Origin: Myotis daubentonii
Lineage: Eukaryota > Chordata > Mammalia > Chiroptera > Vespertilionidae
NCBI RefSeq assembly: GCF_963259705.1
Contig: NC_081844.1
Span: 42,101,341 to 42,165,340, forward strand
DNA: 64,000 nt
Direction: 5' to 3'
Shown here: piece after piece, positions 36,004 through 46,046 of the stretch
Numbering within the stretch: position 1 is the first letter of the stretch
Layout: every line of letters starts with the position of its first letter
Notes under the pieces: generated by a model
Seen by the model: only the letters and a program-made list of their open reading frames with translations
What the model was told of the DNA's origin: nothing
The model's database searches: none
Made by a program: the position numbers and the translations under genes

Positions 36004-36181
36004 AGGAGGTACAGTCACCTTTGGCAGGTAATTAGGCAAACCCTCATGAATGGGATTAGTTCAGTAATTAAAATCAACTTTAAATGGATCAGTACTAACT
36101 GATCTAAACAAGACACAAATAGTGTTCCCATAATATTTTAAATTAATGAAATGTTTGTTTTTAAGAAAGATCAGTACTAAC
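36004..36181 (+). repeat. Patchwork of local duplicated pieces
   Basis: Three segments copy sequences upstream in the window, in reverse order of source: 36004-36060 matches 34761-34817 (first 43 bases identical, including bases unlike other MLT1 copies here), 36071-36090 matches 33889-33908 (19 of 20), and 36101-36165 matches 33036-33096 (about 92%). The last piece sits between two perfect copies of GATCAGTACTAAC (36087-36099, 36169-36181) and ends A-rich. Confidence 0.8.
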
Positions 36182-36589
36182 CTTTCCCCTCCAAGACGTC
36201 ATTTTAATCCTGGAGGGGTCTAAATCTTACTAGTCGTTAGCCCTAAATACTGTTTTGTTTTATTGTTCCTTTTACAATCTGTGGAAATGTATTCCTAGTT
36301 TAAACACACCTATACATTTTAAAATTTTATGTTATATGTCAATTTTCTGGTTTTGGAGCAGGGTCTATATAAAAAGTGATTGAGTTTATGCGCTAGAAGG
36401 TCACTCCTGGCCTTTGCTATTACAGATTAAGTAGGTAACTCATTTGACAATCTATCAACACAGGAACTCTTTCTTAGTAAGCTTCCTGCCCTTGGTGCCT
36501 ATTATAGGGTCTGGCTTAAATTAGATGCTTTTTAAACATTTTAGGAAATAATAAATAAATGAGCAAATGAACAGATTGTTGCAGTTAGA
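36182..36589. other. Unique DNA; possible MIR/L2 end
   Basis: The stretch 36485-36570 (GGTGCCTATTATAGGGTCTG, AATAATAAATAAATGAGC) resembles the 3' end of MIR or L2. Otherwise nothing recognised. Confidence 0.35.
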
Positions 36590-36602
36590 ACCAAGTTTGG
36601 GG

Positions 36603-37173
36603 TTTTTTAAATATATATTTACTAGAGGCCCGGTGCATGAAATTTGTGCACTGGTGTGTGGGGGGGGTGTCCCCTCAGCCCAGCCCGTACCCTCTCACAA
36701 CCCAGGAGCCCTCGGGGGATGTCTGACTGATGGCTTAGGCCCACTCCCCCTCTAAGCCGTCAGTGGGATATCCTTAGCGCTGCCATGGAGGTGGGAGAGG
36801 CTGCCACTACTGCAGCTGTGCTCTCCCGGCTTCTGGCTGAGAGGTGCTCCCCCTGTGGGAGCACACTGACCACCAACTCCTGCATTGAGCATCTGCCCCC
36901 TGGTGGTCAATGCATGTCATAGCGACCAGTCGTTCCACTGTGTGGTCTATTTGCATATTACCCTTTTATTATATAGGATTGATTTCAGAGAGGAAGGGGG
37001 ATAGAGAGATAGAAACATCAATGATGAGAGAGAATCATTGATTGGCTGCCTCCTGCATGTCCCACAATGGGGATGAAGCCCACAACCTGTGCATGTGCCC
37101 TGACCAGGAATTGAACCATGACCTCCTGGTTCATAGGTGGATGCTCAACCACTGAGTCATGCCAGCCAGGCTA
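36603..37173 (-). mobile_element. Ves SINE interrupted by a Helitron
   Basis: The SINE tail (TTTTTTAAATATATATTT, 36604-36621) is separated from its body (TTGATTTCAGAGAGGAAGGG onward, 36979-37173) by a Helitron. The body includes TGACCTCCTGGTTCATAGG and TCAACCACTGAGTCATGCC. An approximate duplication ACCAAGTTT / GCCAAGTTT flanks the whole unit. Confidence 0.88.
36622..36978 (-). mobile_element. HeliBat-like Helitron inside a SINE tail
   Basis: Reverse Helitron with CTAGAGGCCCGGTGCATGAA and TTTGTGCAC at the left and TTTGCATATTACCCTTTTAT, TATATAGGA at the right, placed between A and T of the SINE. The interior has CTGCCCCCTGGTGGTC. It matches the copy at 16008-16361 along its length. A CTCF-like core is at 36892-36906. 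Confidence 0.93.
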
Positions 37174-37684
37174 CAGCCAAGTTTTGAGATGAAATGGTTG
37201 ACCTGTGAGCCTTTTAAGAGAGAATCATCACCATCAAAGAAATTTAGCACATATTGAACTGACACAGTTAGTATGGGTCCTTGTTTACTACCCATGAGAA
37301 AATCCAAACTTACCACAATATATAAGATCCCTGCTTCTTTCCAACATTACCTTCACACAACACATTCATATTCATCAATTCCAAAGTAGAGTCTCTAAGT
37401 CCTCCAAACCTCTATAAAAGTCATTTCTTCTGCCTACAGAATCATTCCCTTGTCAACCTGGAAAATTCTTCGACATCAAAGAATTTCTATTAAGTCATTG
37501 CCAGAGACAGTAAGAGCACTGCTCAGCACTGCTGCTTTGAGTTGCTCTAAGTCCATATATTCTAAATTCTCCCATTCGACAACACCAAGCACAGGGCAGG
37601 TTCTTTCTCAAACCCTGCCCACTGTACTAACTGCTGGCAACTTAGTCCAAGTTCCTCCTTTATCCTCTACTCACTAGTTACAGG
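37174..37684. other. Unassigned DNA, possible L2/MIR remnants
   Basis: Sequences such as CTTCTGCCTACAGAATCATTC and GCACAGGGCAGGTTCTTTC suggest very old L2/MIR material but are too weak to annotate firmly. No gene seen. Confidence 0.35.
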
Positions 37685-38524
37685 TGTTGGGTCTGAGCCC
37701 CTCTGCCTGAGACTGGATCTCCTTGGATGCTGGGTCTTAGACAGAGAAGCCATGAGAGGTTGTGGGTATATAAGAATGAGTCTTTATTGCAGAAGCCAGT
37801 GCCACAACAGTCTTATACAGGCAAAACAGTCCTTCAAAGCAAAATCCATACAGGCAGGCAGCCGTACACAGGCTGGTGAACAGATACATCTTTCCCATCA
37901 AAGTAGCATCAGTCTCTGTACCTACAGCTATTATCTGAGCAGCCACACGCTGCCCCCTAGACTCACCACCTCACATCGTAGCAGTACCTGAGCTCTCTGG
38001 CTCAGCAGCTTCTCCTGTCTCCCCTGCCCAGCACATTGGCTGGTCTCTGTAACCTCGCATAGTAACTACCTCCTAACTTCTCTCTCAGCACACTGGCTAG
38101 TTAACATGGTGGCTATATCTGAGCTCTCTATGAGCTCTTAACTTTACAACATAGCAATACCAGCTCTCAGCTCTGTCTGTGCTCTCCTCTCTCCTGCACA
38201 CATAGGAGCTACATTCTCTGTACCTACCGCCTCTGGTTCTTCTGAGCTCTCTCTAGCCTCTCTCTGCCCCGCACACTGGCCTTAGTAATATACTTTTAAT
38301 AGTACTTACACAAACGGGCTAGTTGCAAACAGTAACATCAATCATATTGGCTACAGAAAGGCACACTATATTGTGTGTCCTTGCACTTGCTTATGGTATC
38401 TTGGCCTTGGGCACCCCATTAGGCTCATGCTCAGAGCAGCCTTGGCCATTCTGGTGTATTGACAACTAGGCCTCTGTGCTCCCATTTGCCTTGACTATCC
38501 AGGGACCCTGGCATGGTTCCCACA
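37685..38524 (-). mobile_element. Solo endogenous retrovirus LTR
   Basis: Read on the minus strand it starts TGTGGGAACCATGCCAGGG and ends GGGGCTCAGACCCAACA, i.e. TG...CA termini over about 840 bp. Near the 3' side it has a TATA-like TGTATAAGAC (plus 37811-37820) and an AATAAA signal (TTTATT on the plus strand at 37783-37788), so R appears very short, as in some class II elements. The interior repeats motifs such as CAGTGTGC and GAGAGCTCAGA. No internal viral genes lie on either side, which fits LTR-LTR recombination. No clear target duplication was found. Confidence 0.7.
37783..37820 (-). promoter_or_regulatory. LTR TATA-like box and AATAAA signal
   Basis: Within the solo LTR, TATAAG and AATAAAG on the minus strand lie about 25 bases apart. 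This layout puts promoter and polyadenylation signal close together. Whether the LTR still drives transcription cannot be judged from sequence. Confidence 0.5.
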
Positions 38525-39513
38525 GTCATCTCTCAGCATTCTTTTCATTCCAACCTGCAAGCCTGAGCACCATTTAATATACATTCCTCTGCACACCCAA
38601 GCACTGCATGTGTTTTCCATCATGGCTGACTCTATATTCATTTGCATGTGGCTCTTCCCTATTGGTAGAGAGTTATTGAGTTCAGAGATCAGATATCATT
38701 CATTTTAGCATTTGCAGAACCTGGCAAGGGGCATGAAATACAATAGATGCTTAATAAATATCTGATGACTATTCAATAAACAAAATAATGGTGCTTTGTT
38801 TGAGATACCCAGTGTTTGAATAGTTGCTTAAATCTATTTTACTTTTTTTTTTTTTACCTTTTTTTGAATTTTATACAATTCTTTCTTTCCAATGCAAGTT
38901 TCCCTGGGGAACCTTTTTGTTATACTATTGGGCAAGTGCCTTTGATTGTCAGTCACTTGCCAGGCTAGCTCAAGATCTTCCCCTGAGCTTCCAAATCATT
39001 GTATAAGTACAAATCCCTGATGTCAAATGAGGTTGCAGTATGTCATTCCAATACATTTATTACCTGGGGACAGAGAATTGCAGAATGCAGAGGCCAGCAC
39101 ATATGCAGAAATCTTGAAATCCTGACCAGGTAGTTTTACAGACTAAAGCATGACTGTTCATCCAATTTCCATTATTTTAAGATTTTGATCAATAAATAAT
39201 GACACTGGAGACAAAAATGCCTTCCAAACTTCTATAAAGTCATCATATAGCCTCATATTAGGATTAGGTAAAGCAAAAACATTGTAAGATCTTATATAAA
39301 TCTCAGGTGCCAATAGGCAGTCAAGAACATATGTGGGGAGCTTTAAAATATATCGATGTCCCTTCTCACTTTCAGGCATCAACCTGTCATCAAAGTCTTC
39401 ACTGAAGCATCCTTCAAGCAGCATCCCATGTGCAATTGCTCATTACAGGTTCTTGAGTATCTTTACACTGTCTAAACTCAACTCGTTCCCTTTTTAACAA
39501 CATTCAAGCCTCA
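38525..39513. other. Unique DNA; possible L2/MIR 3' end
   Basis: 38660-38780 (CAGAACCTGGCAAGGGGCAT, GATGCTTAATAAATATCTG) looks like an L2/MIR 3' end. The 88-codon minus ORF at 39158-39424 has no recognised domain. Confidence 0.4.
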
Positions 39514-40163
39514 TCTATATATATAAAGAGCCAGGGTCCGTAAGGACCTAAGGCTTGATCAAACACGAGAAGTCAGTGCTGGGTTGCTGTGGCGACCCAG
39601 CACTAACTGCCAAGGAGGTTGCGGATCAGGCCCAGAGAGAGGCCTGCAGAGGGAGAGGCAGGGTCTGATCCGCAGCCTTTGTCGCAGCTGTTGATCAGCC
39701 ATTGCCTCTCTCTTTCTCTCCCAGCTTCGCCAGCAGCCTCACCTCTGTTTCTCTCAGGGCCTCAGCAGGGACTGCTGATCAGCCCCACCTCTTTGATCAA
39801 GCCCTGAGATAGGCCCAGAGACACTGACTGGCATAGAAACCGACCAATCAGAACCAAATCTCAGTGAAGTGCCAGGAGCCAATGGCTGCCTAGGAGGCGG
39901 AGCTTTTGATGCTGACTGGCATATAAACCGACCAATCAGAACCAAATCTGGTGAAGTGCCAGGAGCCAATGGCTGCCTAGGAGGTGGAGCTTTTGACACT
40001 GACTGGCATCGAATCTGACCAATCAGAACCTAATCTGGGACTGCTTTGGCAGTAGAGTGCATATGGCTGGCTATATAAGGATTATGTGTTTTTGTCTGCC
40101 AAGAGCATCTTCTCCTGCATAAAAAGCCCCCCCCCCCCATTTAAGCAATCCCATCCTATATAA
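39514..40163 (+). mobile_element. Helitron-like element with CCAAT/TATA cassette
   Basis: Starts A|TCTATATATATAAAGAGCC, a start resembling bat Helitron 5' ends, and abuts the next Helitron. The interior is GC-richer than the flanks and holds an 87/88-bp tandem repeat (about 2.4 units, from 39824, 39912 and 39999). No clear 3' hairpin plus CTAG is seen before the next element, so the 3' end may have been replaced when the second Helitron inserted. It could instead be an LTR-like element. Confidence 0.5.
39824..40080 (+). promoter_or_regulatory. Five CCAAT boxes and a TATA motif
   Basis: CCAAT occurs at 39844, 39879, 39932, 39966 and 40019 (three in ACCAATCAGA, two in GCCAATGGCT), with alternating spacing of about 35 and 53 bases. 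CTATATAAGG follows at 40071-40080, about 50 bases after the last box. NF-Y-type CCAAT boxes upstream of a TATA box are a standard promoter layout. Function here is inferred only. Confidence 0.5.
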
Positions 40164-40772
40164 TCTAGCTATACTAATAAAAGGGTAATATGTTAATTAG
40201 ACTGGGTCAACCAGCCATCTTCTGGTCGCCTGACTTTCTTCTGGACAAAGCCATCTTGGTGGGGGCTGAGGCAGAGGCCATTAGGGGTGATCAGGCCAGC
40301 AGGGGAGGGCAGTTGGGGGCGAGATCAGGCCAGCAGGGGAGGGAAGTTAGGGGCAATGAGGCAGGTAGAGGCAGTTAGGGGTGATCAGGCCAGCAGGGGA
40401 GGGCAGTTAGGGGTGAGATCAGGCCCGGCAGGGGAGGGCATTTGGGGGCAAAATCAGTTCGGCACTGGAGGGCAGTTGGGGGCAATCGGGCCAGCAGGGG
40501 AGCAGTTAGGCGTTGATCAGGCTGGCAGGGGAGTGGTTAGGGGGTGATCAGGCTGGTAGGCAGAAGCAGTTAGGGGCAATCAGGCAGGCAGGCAGGCAGG
40601 TGAGTGGTTGGGAGCCAGCAGGCCCGGATTGTGAGAGGGATGTCTGACTGCCGGTTTAGGCCCGATCCCTGTGGGGGTCCCCCAAGGGGTCCCAGATTGG
40701 AGAGGGTGCAGGCTGGGCTGAGGGACACTGCCCCCCCCTCCAGTGTGTGAATTTCGTGCACTGGGCCTCTAG
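40164..40772 (+). mobile_element. Helitron carrying a minisatellite
   Basis: 5' end TCTAGCTATACTAATAAAAGG (an alternative TC is at 40154), 3' end with the hairpin GTGTGAA/TTCGTGCAC region and GGGCCTCTAG followed by T. Its middle (about 40276-40620) is a tandem array of a roughly 34-base unit with GATCAGGCCAGCAGGGGAGG. It belongs to the same family as the reverse copy at 53108-53509. Confidence 0.88.
40276..40620 (+). repeat. Minisatellite within a Helitron
   Basis: About ten diverged copies of a ~34-base G-rich unit (GATCAGGCCAGCAGGGGAGG, GCAGTTAGGGG). Repeat number and unit sequence vary along the array. It reads as open frames (e.g. 40287-40547) only because it is repetitive. Confidence 0.85.
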
Positions 40773-42118
40773 TTTTTTAAATAATTTGCTGGACAGTGGT
40801 ATAAAAGGTTCAGCTGATCAGATGGTCTTCGATGAGGTTATTAATTTGCCATTAAAACATGATTGTGCTAAATCTAAATCCAAAATAACCATATCATCTA
40901 AGAAAACTCAATCTATTGAGACTCTGAAGTTTTTCAAGTATTTATAGTTGCCTTAAAAAAAAAATTTGATTCTCACTCAGTGGTTCAAATGGAAACTACA
41001 AATATTTTGAAATGATAATTAGGTTTCACTTTGTAACGATGCCAGTTTTCTGCATATTCTGACAATGATATTTTATTCTTTTCAGAGAAAGGGGATAAAG
41101 CCAAGATTAATACAAATTGAAGAAGATGTGCCAACTAAATTTGTTTTTCTTTGATTCTGAAGGGATCAATTCAGTGAGCATAAATAGAATTTCTGTAGGA
41201 TGTGTCTTCTTTAATTACTGACAGTTAACAACATAATATAAATAAATAAATAAATAAATAATACGTTCAAATAAAGTTATTCTAGTACAAATGGAATGCC
41301 CTTTCTTTGCTGCAGCTTTTGCTGGTATACTGTGTGTTAAATCAATCATCTCTCATTATTCATTTAAACTTGAACTCAGTGAGTTCTCCCATTCCACTGC
41401 AAGGAGTGTGAATTAAGATTTAAACAGCAGTCTGTCTCAACATCCATTGCAATGCAGTCCTGCAAGAGATGAAACAAACATAACTTCTTCACACTCTTTT
41501 AAGTGAAGGAAATAGTCAAGGCTGTACTCTTGGGAAAAATACATGAAAGATTTTAAAAGTCGGGGAAAAAAAATTCAGAGGAAAAGGACTAAAATACTGC
41601 AAAAAGAAGAATTAGAAAAACGTGGGCATCTGTCATTCATGTCTCCTTGCAAAACAAAGAGATCAAAACCCTGATTTTCTTCATTCAGCTTCATCCCATT
41701 CACTTGCATATCATCCAGAGAACACACGGAGCAATTAAACCCTGGGCTGCTGCAGCCACAAAGGTTCCCATGGCCTGATGCTGGAAGCATCAGAAAGAAA
41801 TGGCTTTAGCACAGTGGGTAGATTTTTGTCAGGTATTACTTAGTCTGAAAGCTGCTCTTTTCCTGCCAAAAAGCTAAGCCTATCAATAACGACCTCTTGC
41901 TGCCAGGGCCAAGGAGAGGGGACACAAAGCCAAGAGCAGACTTTTAAGAGACAGCAGAGCCCTATCTGGTCACTGGTGGTAAGAATGGCATTTTCACAGG
42001 CTGCCCTGAAAGAGGATAAACCTTTGGTAACAAATTAGGAACACAGGTAGTTAGAGCTATAAAAATGTGAATGATAAAGCCTTTATAACAATTAAAAGCA
42101 GGGTACTACATACAAGGA
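40773..42118. other. Unique DNA with (AAAT)n
   Basis: No gene recognised. The simple repeat (AAAT)n lies at 41238-41262. Confidence 0.45.
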
Positions 42119-42227
42119 TAATAAAAATATTCTTCTGTTGGGATAAAAATCCTAACAGAAAAATGTAGAACACAGAAGAGTAAATATTATCAGATTCTGA
42201 TGCTGGAAATACACAGCAAAGCCCTGG
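42119..42227 (+). repeat. Direct repeat, copy 1
   Basis: Diverged copy of 42875-42980: both carry GGGATAAA..TCCTA, AGAAAAA.GTAGAACACAG and TTCTGATGCTGGAA, then ACAGCAAAGCCC. The origin is unknown: either a local duplication or two fragments of one uncharacterised repeat. Confidence 0.8.
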
Positions 42228-42874
42228 CCTTAGTGAGGTCCCTGTGCCCCACCAGGCATGGCTGTAGGGAAACTATCCACCTTGACAATTTTTTGAGGGG
42301 TAGCCATGAATGAGTGACAATTACTGGCCTCCTCCCATTTTCCAATAAACCCATAACTTCCTGGATACATGCACAACTGGTAGAAGAGATAGAACATGCA
42401 CTAGAAATGGCCCCCACCAAATTTCTTACTCTTACTGTTGTTAAAAAAAAATAATATCCACATAATGTTTACTGCATGTCTGGTTTAACACAGTGTTTTG
42501 TATTTTGTGTTGTTTTTGGAAGGACAACTTCTTTAAGACAACAAGGAATGGAACTCAGTGTGAACTCATGTTTAAAACAGACATCCAGCTGCCAAGTTGC
42601 TATGTCTATGAATCCCAAGTATCTGTCCTCACAATAGCAGGGACTAATAAAAACCTGCTGCCTACCTTTTTATCTAAACCACAAAAATAGTATATTGCTG
42701 CAGTTAGATGGTACTTCAGGTTATGGCTAAATTTTTCTAGACGTGTCTAGCACTGCCTAAAAACAAGCTAAGCATACTCAGAGGAGTTGGGTGACTGTTA
42801 GTTAAGTCCTGGTATTGATCTCACTTTGGTCCTCTCTGGGGAACACAGTCCTGTTGTGGGCCACCATACAGGGA
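42228..42874. other. DNA between the two direct repeats
   Basis: No gene or transposon recognised. Confidence 0.4.
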
Positions 42875-42980
42875 GAATACAAATACTCTTTTATCGGGAT
42901 AAATGTCCTACTAGAAAAACGTAGAACACAGAGGAGTAAGTAATATCAGCTTCTGATGCTGGAATTTTACAGCAAAGCCC
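42875..42980 (+). repeat. Direct repeat, copy 2
   Basis: Partner of 42119-42227, about 756 bp downstream, same orientation, roughly 80% identical over about 105 bases. Confidence 0.8.
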
Positions 42981-43231
42981 CATATGGATGCTCAGGCTCT
43001 TTTGGCTTACATGTGCTGGCCAGACACTCCTAATTAATTAAATGAAAGGGGCCTAGTAAATATTTGTCATATCTGGGATTAGATTAAGATGGGATATATG
43101 GTTGATGGTTGAGGTGAGTAAAGACAGAGTTTCAATCAAATTCCTCTCTAATAGCATTTGAAGATAGGACTAACATCTATTTATGGGCCAAACTTTTTAC
43201 TTTAGGAAACTGGAAGTCCTTACTTTTGATG

Positions 43232-43257
43232 TATTGTTTTGTTTTGTTTTGTTTTTT
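43232..43257 (+). repeat. (TTTTG)n short array
   Basis: Four TTTTG units next to the T-rich tail of the following SINE. On the minus strand this is a (CAAAA)n tail. Confidence 0.8.
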
Positions 43258-43450
43258 AATGTTTTTATTGGCTTTAAAGAGAGAGAGGAAAGGAGAGGGA
43301 GAGAAATAGAGAGACATATCAATGAGAACCACTGATCAGCTGCCTCCTGCACACCCCCTACTGGGGATCGAGCCTGCAACCCAGGCATGTGCTCTGACCA
43401 GGAATCAAACCGGTGACCTCTTGGTGTATGGGATGATACTCAACGGGGCA
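43255..43450 (-). mobile_element. Ves-related SINE, reverse orientation
   Basis: TTTTTATTGGCTTTAAAGAG at the left, then GATCAGCTGCCTCCTGCACA, CTACTGGGGATCGAGCCTG, CTCTGACCAGGAATCAAACC and GGTGACCTCTTGG. The right end is diverged from the usual head. Confidence 0.8.
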
Positions 43451-43654
43451 CTTTGTTTTTAGGAGTCATGGTTTCACTTAAGGCATACCCAGCTTTGTTT
43501 GTAATGTTCCTTGTTATAACAGTAACCTTAAATCAATAATTGTCAAAAAACGTGTGCTATGTTAATGATGTTACTACAGACTACAAAATTCCTAATCAAC
43601 ATATGCATCCATTTTTCTGCTAGCAAAAGAACCTTACTTTTGTCTCCTTTGTTC

Positions 43655-43880
43655 TTTATCCAATGTTGCAATGCACTAAGTACTGTTCTAAGCACTTTAC
43701 CCATATTGTCTCATTTAAATCTCACAACTCCTTAAATGGATTCTATCATTATCCCTGTGTTACTGGTAGGAAACTGAGGCCTGAGGAAGGTGAGTGATTT
43801 GCCAAGATCACCAAGCCTGGCATTAGAAAGCTGGGCTTCCAACTAGGCAGCCCGGCTCTAAAATCCACGCCTGGATCACT
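43655..43880 (-). mobile_element. MIR SINE
   Basis: Reads AAGTACTGTTCTAAGCACTT, CTCATTTAAATCTCACAACT, GGAAACTGAGGCCTGAGGAA and CCAACTAGGCAGCCCGGCTC, the reverse complement of the MIR tRNA-like head and conserved core. A mammal-wide ancient SINE and nearly full length. Confidence 0.85.
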
Positions 43881-44188
43881 CAACTTGCACGTCCCCTCTA
43901 TAGTGGCTCTTTAATTGACCATTAAATAAGGAGGAGCTCTCAAAACCAGTAGCCTTTGTTACTTTAATTTCTATTGTGAGAAAAATTCTGCTTCTCTTCA
44001 CAGGAAACATAAAACCACAGGAGAAATTTGTTAGCACAAAAGACATCCCAAGATGGGCTGAAAGGACACTGTAGAAGCCACCTTACTTTAGCCCAGCCCA
44101 CTGAAGTCATGTTGACTGTAATTCCTGAGGCCTGGTGTCTCTCTCCCCAGAATTTCATAACACCAGGATTTGTGGCCGTGAGTTAGAG

Positions 44189-44402
44189 CAGTGGTTCTCA
44201 GTCTTCGGCATTTATCCCCCCTCCCACCCCCCGCTGGGAATATTTGGCAATATCCAGAAACATTTTGATTACCACAACAGGGTGGATCTACTGAATAGAG
44301 GCCAGGGATGCTCCTGAACATCCTGCCACACACAGGACAGCTCTCCAAAATAAAGCAGTCACTGTCTAAAATGACCACAAATATCCATGGCTGTGGCAGC
44401 GT
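44189..44402 (-). mobile_element. MER20-like hAT fossil
   Basis: Left end CAGTGGTTCTCAGTCTTCGG, then CCGCTGGGAATATTTGGCAA, ATTACCACAACAGGGTGG and AGAGGCCAGGGATGCTCCTG, which is reverse MER20. Confidence 0.75.
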
Positions 44403-44587
44403 CTATCTTTGGTGTCATGGCTTCTCTGGATTGGCTGTAGTGTGCAGTACCAATGAACTGTATCTCACCTACTCCTTTCTCTCTGCCTGTCTCATGTGCC
44501 TTTCTGTGGCTCTGATGAGTGATATGACTGGGGGTTGCGGGGGAGGGTGTCTAAAGAACTTTGGAAACTCCTTAAGGAAAAATAAGA

Positions 44588-44996
44588 AAGAGAGAGAGAG
44601 AGAGAGAAAAGGAAGGAAGGAAGGAAGGAAGGAAGGAAGGAAGGAAGGAAGGAAGGAAGGAAGGAAGGAAGGAAGGAAGGGAGGGAGGGAGGGAGGGAGG
44701 GAGGGAGGGAGGGAGGGAGGAAGGAAGGAAGGAAGGAAGGAAGGGAGGGAGGGAGGGAGGGAGGGAGGGAGGGAGAGAGGAAGGAAGGAAGGAAGGAAGG
44801 AAGGAAGGAAGGAAGGAAGGAAGGAAGGAAGGAAGGAAGGAAGGAAGGGAGGGAGGGAGGGAGGGAGGAAGGAAGGAGGGAAGGGAGGGAGGGAGGAAGG
44901 AAGGAAGGGAGGGAGGGAGGGAGGGAGGGAGGGAGGAAGGAAGGAAGGAAGGAAGGAAGGAAGGAAGGAAGGAAGGAAGGAAGGAAGGAAGGAAAA
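44588..44996 (+). repeat. Large GGAA/GGGA polypurine microsatellite
   Basis: A (GA)n lead of about 20 bases is followed by some 390 bases of alternating blocks of GGAA and GGGA tetranucleotides, with about five switches between the two forms. The plus strand is entirely purine. It gives rise to spurious long ORFs on both strands (Arg/Lys/Gly-rich plus; Pro/Ser/Leu/Phe-rich minus). The mirror-repeat purine tract could form triplex DNA, and GGAA runs can bind ETS factors. Confidence 0.97.
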
Positions 44997-46046
44997 CTTT
45001 CACACACGGAGGCTGTCAAATTAATAGAAAAACAAATTCCATTTGGCCCTTGTCAGGAAAAAAAAAAAAGCATAGAGATTTAGCAGCCATCAAAGATGTA
45101 CGATTGTCACTTTCAACTAGCAGGTCCTAAGAAAAGAAAAGTTACAGAAAATGCCTTTGACTTGCTGGGATACTAGAGCAGTCACTGACAGGGAAGGTAT
45201 GAAAAAAAACCATACCCATCTACTCAGAGAAGGTTACATAAAGAATGTTGCCTCTGTGGAAATAAGACTATTGGGTAAAAACTCCTTTCTGTAGAACACA
45301 ACATGTAGAAATGTCCTTGGTGACAAAAAAGATTTCCCTCGGGATTTCCCATTTTTGGTGCTGTTTTCAAGTACAAAAGGAGTCAGAGAAATGGAAGTAA
45401 ATAACAGAAGAATTTCCGTGAAATGCTACGCAGCAACAAAATGCTCACCCACAATGCGGTGATTTGCATCGGTTTTCTGTACTGAAACTACCTAACGGGC
45501 TACTATGTCACCAACTCACATTTGTGTACAAAGGCATGAGTTCTCAGGAGCTAGCGTTGCAAATGAAGAAAAATGATACACACAGGAGAAGCCACGTTTA
45601 TTACCTCCTTAGGTTTATGACCCAACCAATGGTGCTACAAGCACCACCCTCAAAACACGACTCTAAATTCTGCTTTCCTCGTAGTATGCTAATTTGGAAA
45701 AGAAGGTAGACATTTTTGGGCTAGTGGGTCAAAGGTCAATGTGACACTGAAAAAACATCGCTGCCCAGAAATCCTAACCAACATGTCACAAGGCAACTTT
45801 TCAGAAGAAGAAAATACAGGAAAATGAGTAAAACAGACCATACTGAAGATCAGGCTTTAAAATATATAGCCTTCCTCACACAAAAATAAGAAAAAACATA
45901 GTCTTCTACAAAGAGGGATTCTATTACTAAAATTAGCATAAGTAAAATGTTTAGGAATGTTCTCTTTAAAAGGAAAATACTTTCAGAGCTTGAAGAATAC
46001 TTCTAGAAAGGCAAAAATGTTCAGAATGAGAAAGAAACATCTTTGT
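44997..46046. other. Unique DNA, no gene seen
   Basis: No recognised feature. The 81-codon ORF at 45464-45709 has no domain. Confidence 0.45.

Noticed and set aside
37737..37946. 69-codon minus ORF inside the LTR
   Set aside because: Lies in the U3/R part of the solo LTR. No match to viral protein families by eye.
40190..40547. G/Q/R-rich repeated ORFs
   Set aside because: Products of the Helitron minisatellite in several frames.
44308..45024. 238-codon ORF (plus) and 175/143-codon ORFs (minus)
   Set aside because: They are translations of the GGAA/GGGA tract. A tetranucleotide repeat without stops stays open in several frames. No gene.
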